DNA of 57,356 nucleotides from Bacteroidota bacterium. Lineage in GTDB: Bacteria; Bacteroidota; Bacteroidia; Chitinophagales; Chitinophagaceae. The translations under genes were made by a program, and so were the position numbers. Below the pieces are notes generated by a model that saw only the letters and a program-made list of their open reading frames with translations, made no database searches and was not told where the DNA came from. Of this stretch, positions 53,503 to 57,356 are shown piece by piece. The stretch spans positions 1-57,356 of the forward strand of contig JAFAEW010000126.1 in NCBI GenBank assembly GCA_023423835.1. Direction: 5' to 3'. Positions within the stretch are counted from its first letter, which is position 1; the number at the start of each line of letters is the position of its first letter.

Positions 53503-56500
53503 TCACCTTAACAGAGTTACATTTCCTTTATAAGTTAAGATAGTTCCGTTTTCACATTGAATTTCAATAACATAAACGTAAACGTCAGACTGCTGAACCT
53601 GGCCTGCATAGGTGCCATCCCACCCGGATCTTTCATCGCTAGGTGCCAGATTGTTCTTTGAAAAGACGAGCGTTCCCCAACGGTTAAATAGCTGCATTTT
53701 TTTCACGGTAAACAAACCGGTTCCCCTAACGGAAAAATAATCGTTATGGCCATCGTTGTTCGGAGAAAAAGTATTCGGAATGTAAACATTCGAGTTATCA
53801 CAAATAACCTCAATTCTGATCTGATCCTGAACATAGCATCCGAGCAAAGTATAGGCGGTAGCGGTATAGGTTGTGCTTATCGTTGGATGGGCCACCGGTT
53901 GGAGGCAGTTATCGCAGCTTAATCCGTAAGCAGGCGTCCAGCTCATGCTTACCACGTCCGGAGAAACGGAAAGACCTATCGGATACGAAGATCCGGCGTT
54001 GAGGGTAACGAGAGAATCGGTAATCTGGAATTCGGGAAGTTGACCCACCGTAACTCTTAGCTGAGTTGTATCTGTAAAACAGCCCGAGGAATCAGAATAC
54101 CCGATTATGGTGTAATCGGTAGTTGCAGATGGGGAAGCGATGGGATTGCCGATGGTTGGATCGCTCAGACCGGTTGCCGGCGTCCAATTATAAAAGGCGG
54201 CTCCAGAAACTTCCAGTTGTTTTGATTCTCCGATGCATAGGGTATCGGCGGTAGCGGAAAGGCTTACAGTGATGGGCTGCACAACCGCAATCACCACTGA
54301 ATCGGAGTTTACGCAGCCAAAGGCACTGGCACCTGTTACAAAGTACTCCGTAGTGCTGTCCGGACTGGCAACAGGCGCCGGACAATTTATACAATCAAGT
54401 CCGTTCAATGGAGACCATACGTAGGTATTTGCGCCGCTAGCCTGAAGCTGTACGGATGCATCGAGACAAACGGTCTGATCGCTGCCTGCACTCACCGACG
54501 GCAGTGGCAGTACATCCAACGTCGCATTCATTGAATCGGAACATCCTTCAAGATTCGTTCCGCTCACGGATACAAAAAACCGATCGCTTGTGAGATAATT
54601 ATGAATCGGATTTTGTTCGTTGCTGGTAACGCCATCACCAAAATCCCAACGCCAGCTGATTTCGTTTTGCCTGCTGGCATCATTCACTTTAAAATAGACG
54701 GGCAGGTTAAGACAGATGCTATCCGGAGCACTTAAGTTAACTTCAGGACTCTCATAAATGACCGCATTGACCGATCGCACCACCGTATCTGTACATCCTA
54801 AATCGGTGGTAACAATAAGTTTTACCTCGTTTGCACCCGGTTTGTGAAAATAGTAGCTCGGATTGGGTGAGGAAGAGGAGTCAACACCGTTGAAAACCCA
54901 TTTATAGCCGGTGATATTCGTATTATCAACCAAGGAAGAATCAGAAAAAGAAAATTGGGCCGAATCACAATTTCCGATTGCATTGAGTGACATCTGTGCT
55001 TCCACCGAACCGATTCTCAGGGTATCGGTGCCCGTGAGTCCTACCTCACAACCGGCGGAATCCTCGATAATCAGCTTAGGAAGATAATTGCCTGTATGCT
55101 CATAGGAAAAACTAACGATTGAATCCGTGGTTTCTTTAGTGATTCCGTTGTTAAAATCCCAGATATAGTTGGCCGTGTGCTTTGTAACAGCTTGAAATTG
55201 TACCTGTCCCGGCACACAGTTTTCCAATGGTGTATAGGAAAAAACTCCGGTCGGGCCTTTTAAAAGAACAGAACTGTAAGCCGTATCGTAACATTCCCCA
55301 TGTCCGTGTACCACCATTGTAATATCATATTGTCCAGGAATATTATAATAATGTACAGGATTGAAAATGTTTGTAGTGTTTCCATCCCCAAAATTCCAAA
55401 CGACTGAAGCATAATTTTTGGAGGTATTTTGCGGCTGTATTAATAGCGGCGGACAGATTCCAAATGTGTCATTTAAAATGAAGGAAGCAACTGGATTTGA
55501 AATTGTTACGATGTTTTGTTGAAATATACTGTCAGTACAGCCGAATTTATCGGTGATAGAAAGTTTTACCGAATACACACCTTCCTGAGCGTAATCATGT
55601 ACCGGAGATTGCTCCACTGAGTTAACGCCATCTCCGAAATCCCAGAGATAGCTGAGGCTGATTCCCTGCGAATTGTTCAGAAAGGTTGCTTCTGAAGCTA
55701 CACAACGGGTAGAATCAAGCATTCCAAAGGCTGCAACCGGCTTTGCGATCACCACATTTTTCGTTTTTGCAATCGTATCCCGACAGCCATAGGAGTCCTG
55801 AACCGTAAGGGAAACCGGGTAGGTTCCGGGTGCGGTGTAGAGATGGCTGAATGGAGGCGAACTGAGCGTTTGAATGGTACTATCACCAAAATTCCAAATC
55901 CAGCTGACAATCGGATGAGTTCCGTCACTGGTGGATTGGTCGGTAAAAGTAACGGGACTGTTGAAACAAACACCATCAGGACTCGTAAACGAAGCCGTTG
56001 GTCCGTAAAGCTTGATGTAATGTTCGCCCTGTTGAATCGTATCGAGACAACCATCCACATATCCCACAATTAAATATGGAGAAACAGTACCTGCTTTCGT
56101 ATATTTATGAGAGACTGAAGGACCGGCTTCTGACGTAAATCCATCGCCAAACACCCATTGGAAATAATTTACGGAACTCTCATTATAGTTAAACGCATTG
56201 AAGTTCACCGGATTGCTCTTGCAGAAATCGGTAACCGGTTCATAGCTGAACTGCGGAGTTTCATTTACAATATTTACCGAATGCACAACATTGTCGCTAC
56301 AGCTCCCATTGGTGACGGTAAGCGTAACATTGTAAAGTCCGGTGTTGGTGTAGGAATGGGACGGGTTTTGAGAGGTCGAAGAAGTTCCGTCTCCAAAATC
56401 CCAGAACCAACTTGTCGCGCCGATGGAAAGATCTGTGAAGCTTCTGGTGTATTGGTCGGTGCAGTTGAAGCTGCTTGAAAATTTGGCAACCGGTGGTTTT

Positions 56501-57356
56501 ACCCTTATATAACTCTTCTTTACAATGGAATCGGCGCAGCCATTATTTTCCACATATAACACCACGTTGAAATATCCGGTATCATTGTATTGGTGTTTTG
56601 GATTCTGCTGTGTACTCGTTGTTCCATCCCCAAAATACCAGAACCATCCCGTAACGTCGCCAACCGACAAATCAGTGAAAGTGACGGTTTCACTTGCACA
56701 AATATCCCTGGGCGTGGCTGAGAAGTCCGGATTTACATGTGTTCCCACCTTCACAGCCTGGCTGAGCGTGAAACTATCTGTACAGCCGGTGGTGGTGGTA
56801 ATGGTTAGCGTAACATCATACACCCCCGTATTGTTGTATTGATGTGCCGGGGATGCCTGGTTTGAGGTGGTTCCGTCACCAAAATTCCAATGGTACGAAC
56901 TGATTGCTTCGGGCGTGTTTACAACAGCGGTAGGATTGATTACAAGCGGTGCGCATCCACCGACGGGAAGCGGATTTATGGAAACAATTTCCGGCGGACC
57001 CAATTGCACATAATCAGGCATCACAAGGGTATCTGTGCAACCGGTTCCGGTATAAGTGATGAGGGTAACACTGTATTTCCCTTCCTGCGAATAAACGTGA
57101 GAAGGTGAAACCTCTGTAGAAGAGTCACCGTCTCCAAAATACCATTTGTAAGAATTTCCGTTGGTAGATTGGTTCGCAAAACTGATGGTTGCGGGAATCT
57201 GGCAACTTGCATTGCTGCCATTTACGCCGAATGCAGAGACGGGCTTTTCGCTGATGGTAATTATTTTCGTAATACTTCCGTTACAGGATTCAAAATCGGC
57301 ATCCATTTTCACTTCATAGGTTCCCGCCTTTGTATAGATATGCTCAGCATTTAATC
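53503..57356 (-). CDS. PKD-repeat surface protein with gliding-motility-type C-terminal (T9SS type B) domain, N-terminus beyond window
   Basis: At least 1284 codons, open through the right edge: the frame continues upstream as HIYTKAGTYEVKMDAD, the end of a further PKD domain, so the GTG at 57312 is not the start. At least eleven PKD-like repeats follow, each marked by a W.FGDG-type turn (YFGDGDSS, WNFGDGTTS, WDFGDGVTS and so on). Two are degenerate (DFNNG, VFNGVD). Next come three copies of a YxWTPxxGL module (about 270 residues) and a C-terminal CHU_C/gliding-motility domain, with VYIPNTFSPNNDGHNDYF, LFNRWGTLVF and GWDGTY. That tail directs T9SS type B export to the cell surface. Probably an adhesin-like structure; ligand unknown. 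Confidence 0.93.
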   Translation of the reverse strand, partial: LNAEHIYTKAGTYEVKMDADFESCNGSITKIITISEKPVSAFGVNGSNASCQIPATISFANQSTNGNSYKWYFGDGDSSTEVSPSHVYSQEGKYSVTLITYTGTGCTDTLVMPDYVQLGPPEIVSINPLPVGGCAPLVINPTAVVNTPEAISSYHWNFGDGTTSNQASPAHQYNNTGVYDVTLTITTTTGCTDSFTLSQAVKVGTHVNPDFSATPRDICASETVTFTDLSVGDVTGWFWYFGDGTTSTQQNPKHQYNDTGYFNVVLYVENNGCADSIVKKSYIRVKPPVAKFSSSFNCTDQYTRSFTDLSIGATSWFWDFGDGTSSTSQNPSHSYTNTGLYNVTLTVTNGSCSDNVVHSVNIVNETPQFSYEPVTDFCKSNPVNFNAFNYNESSVNYFQWVFGDGFTSEAGPSVSHKYTKAGTVSPYLIVGYVDGCLDTIQQGEHYIKLYGPTASFTSPDGVCFNSPVTFTDQSTSDGTHPIVSWIWNFGDSTIQTLSSPPFSHLYTAPGTYPVSLTVQDSYGCRDTIAKTKNVVIAKPVAAFGMLDSTRCVASEATFLNNSQGISLSYLWDFGDGVNSVEQSPVHDYAQEGVYSVKLSITDKFGCTDSIFQQNIVTISNPVASFILNDTFGICPPLLIQPQNTSKNYASVVWNFGDGNTTNIFNPVHYYNIPGQYDITMVVHGHGECYDTAYSSVLLKGPTGVFSYTPLENCVPGQVQFQAVTKHTANYIWDFNNGITKETTDSIVSFSYEHTGNYLPKLIIEDSAGCEVGLTGTDTLRIGSVEAQMSLNAIGNCDSAQFSFSDSSLVDNTNITGYKWVFNGVDSSSSPNPSYYFHKPGANEVKLIVTTDLGCTDTVVRSVNAVIYESPEVNLSAPDSICLNLPVYFKVNDASRQNEISWRWDFGDGVTSNEQNPIHNYLTSDRFFVSVSGTNLEGCSDSMNATLDVLPLPSVSAGSDQTVCLDASVQLQASGANTYVWSPLNGLDCINCPAPVASPDSTTEYFVTGASAFGCVNSDSVVIAVVQPITVSLSATADTLCIGESKQLEVSGAAFYNWTPATGLSDPTIGNPIASPSATTDYTIIGYSDSSGCFTDTTQLRVTVGQLPEFQITDSLVTLNAGSSYPIGLSVSPDVVSMSWTPAYGLSCDNCLQPVAHPTISTTYTATAYTLLGCYVQDQIRIEVICDNSNVYIPNTFSPNNDGHNDYFSVRGTGLFTVKKMQLFNRWGTLVFSKNNLAPSDERSGWDGTYAGQVQQSDVYVYVIEIQCENGTILTYKGNVTLLR

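Noticed and set aside
57310..57312. GTG at 57312 as the start of the PKD protein
   Set aside because: The frame continues upstream to the window edge with the end of another PKD domain.

Overview
The window reads as a chromosomal segment of a Bacteroidota bacterium, most likely from the Chitinophagia/Sphingobacteriia side of the phylum. The evidence is lineage-typical: a type IX secretion (T9SS) C-terminal sorting domain on an M36 metalloprotease, a gliding-motility-type C-terminal domain on a giant PKD-repeat protein, a GLPGLI protein beside a carboxypeptidase-regulatory-domain outer-membrane receptor, the alternative Bacteroidota GlmU-like enzyme, and promoters of the TTTG-N21-TAnnTTTG type. 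Base composition looks even and moderate throughout. I see no insertion sequence, integrase, prophage block, CRISPR array, tRNA or rRNA. Genes are densely packed on both strands, and several convergent pairs share or abut their stop codons.

Layout. 1-2.2 kb: a zinc alcohol dehydrogenase cut by the left edge and a metallo-beta-lactamase-fold gene broken by one in-frame stop. 2.2-12.2 kb: housekeeping and envelope genes (malate dehydrogenase, thioredoxin-like protein, MgtC, then a GlmU-like / triosephosphate isomerase / flippase run, a beta-lactamase-fold lipoprotein, a rhomboid protease, the bifunctional NAD(P)HX repair enzyme). 12.2-27.8 kb: mostly envelope and secreted proteins (GLPGLI plus receptor, glycogen branching enzyme, secreted fungalysin, a TIM-barrel-like lipoprotein, a BamA-like barrel, and a protease/beta-propeller/barrel protein). 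27.8-33.4 kb: homogentisate dioxygenase, a small phage-type protein, a phosphoesterase, ribulose-phosphate epimerase, a TPR lipoprotein, a TolB-like propeller and a small membrane protein. 33.4-39.5 kb: an ABC-F ATPase, a second receptor-like barrel, an AI-2E family permease and a small lipoprotein.

39.5-42.3 kb is the best-resolved regulatory unit. A full Bacteroidota promoter, a SAM-I riboswitch aptamer and a rho-independent terminator precede a two-gene methionine operon: a cystathionine gamma-synthase-type enzyme, then a monofunctional homoserine dehydrogenase that lacks a recognisable ACT domain. 42.3-49.8 kb carries a vanadium-haloperoxidase-like lipoprotein, small envelope and unknown proteins, an MpaB/DUF2236 protein, an eight-heme cytochrome with HEAT-like and TPR regions, and two small membrane genes downstream of smc. 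49.8-57.4 kb holds smc and the PKD-repeat adhesin-like protein, whose N-terminus lies beyond the right edge.

I found nothing that clearly amounts to a new multi-gene system such as a defence island. The observations most worth follow-up are the SAM-I leader with competing hairpins, the protease-propeller-barrel protein convergent with a BamA-like protein whose kinase-like motif is degraded, the single-stop metallo-beta-lactamase gene, and the methionine-branch homoserine dehydrogenase without an ACT domain.
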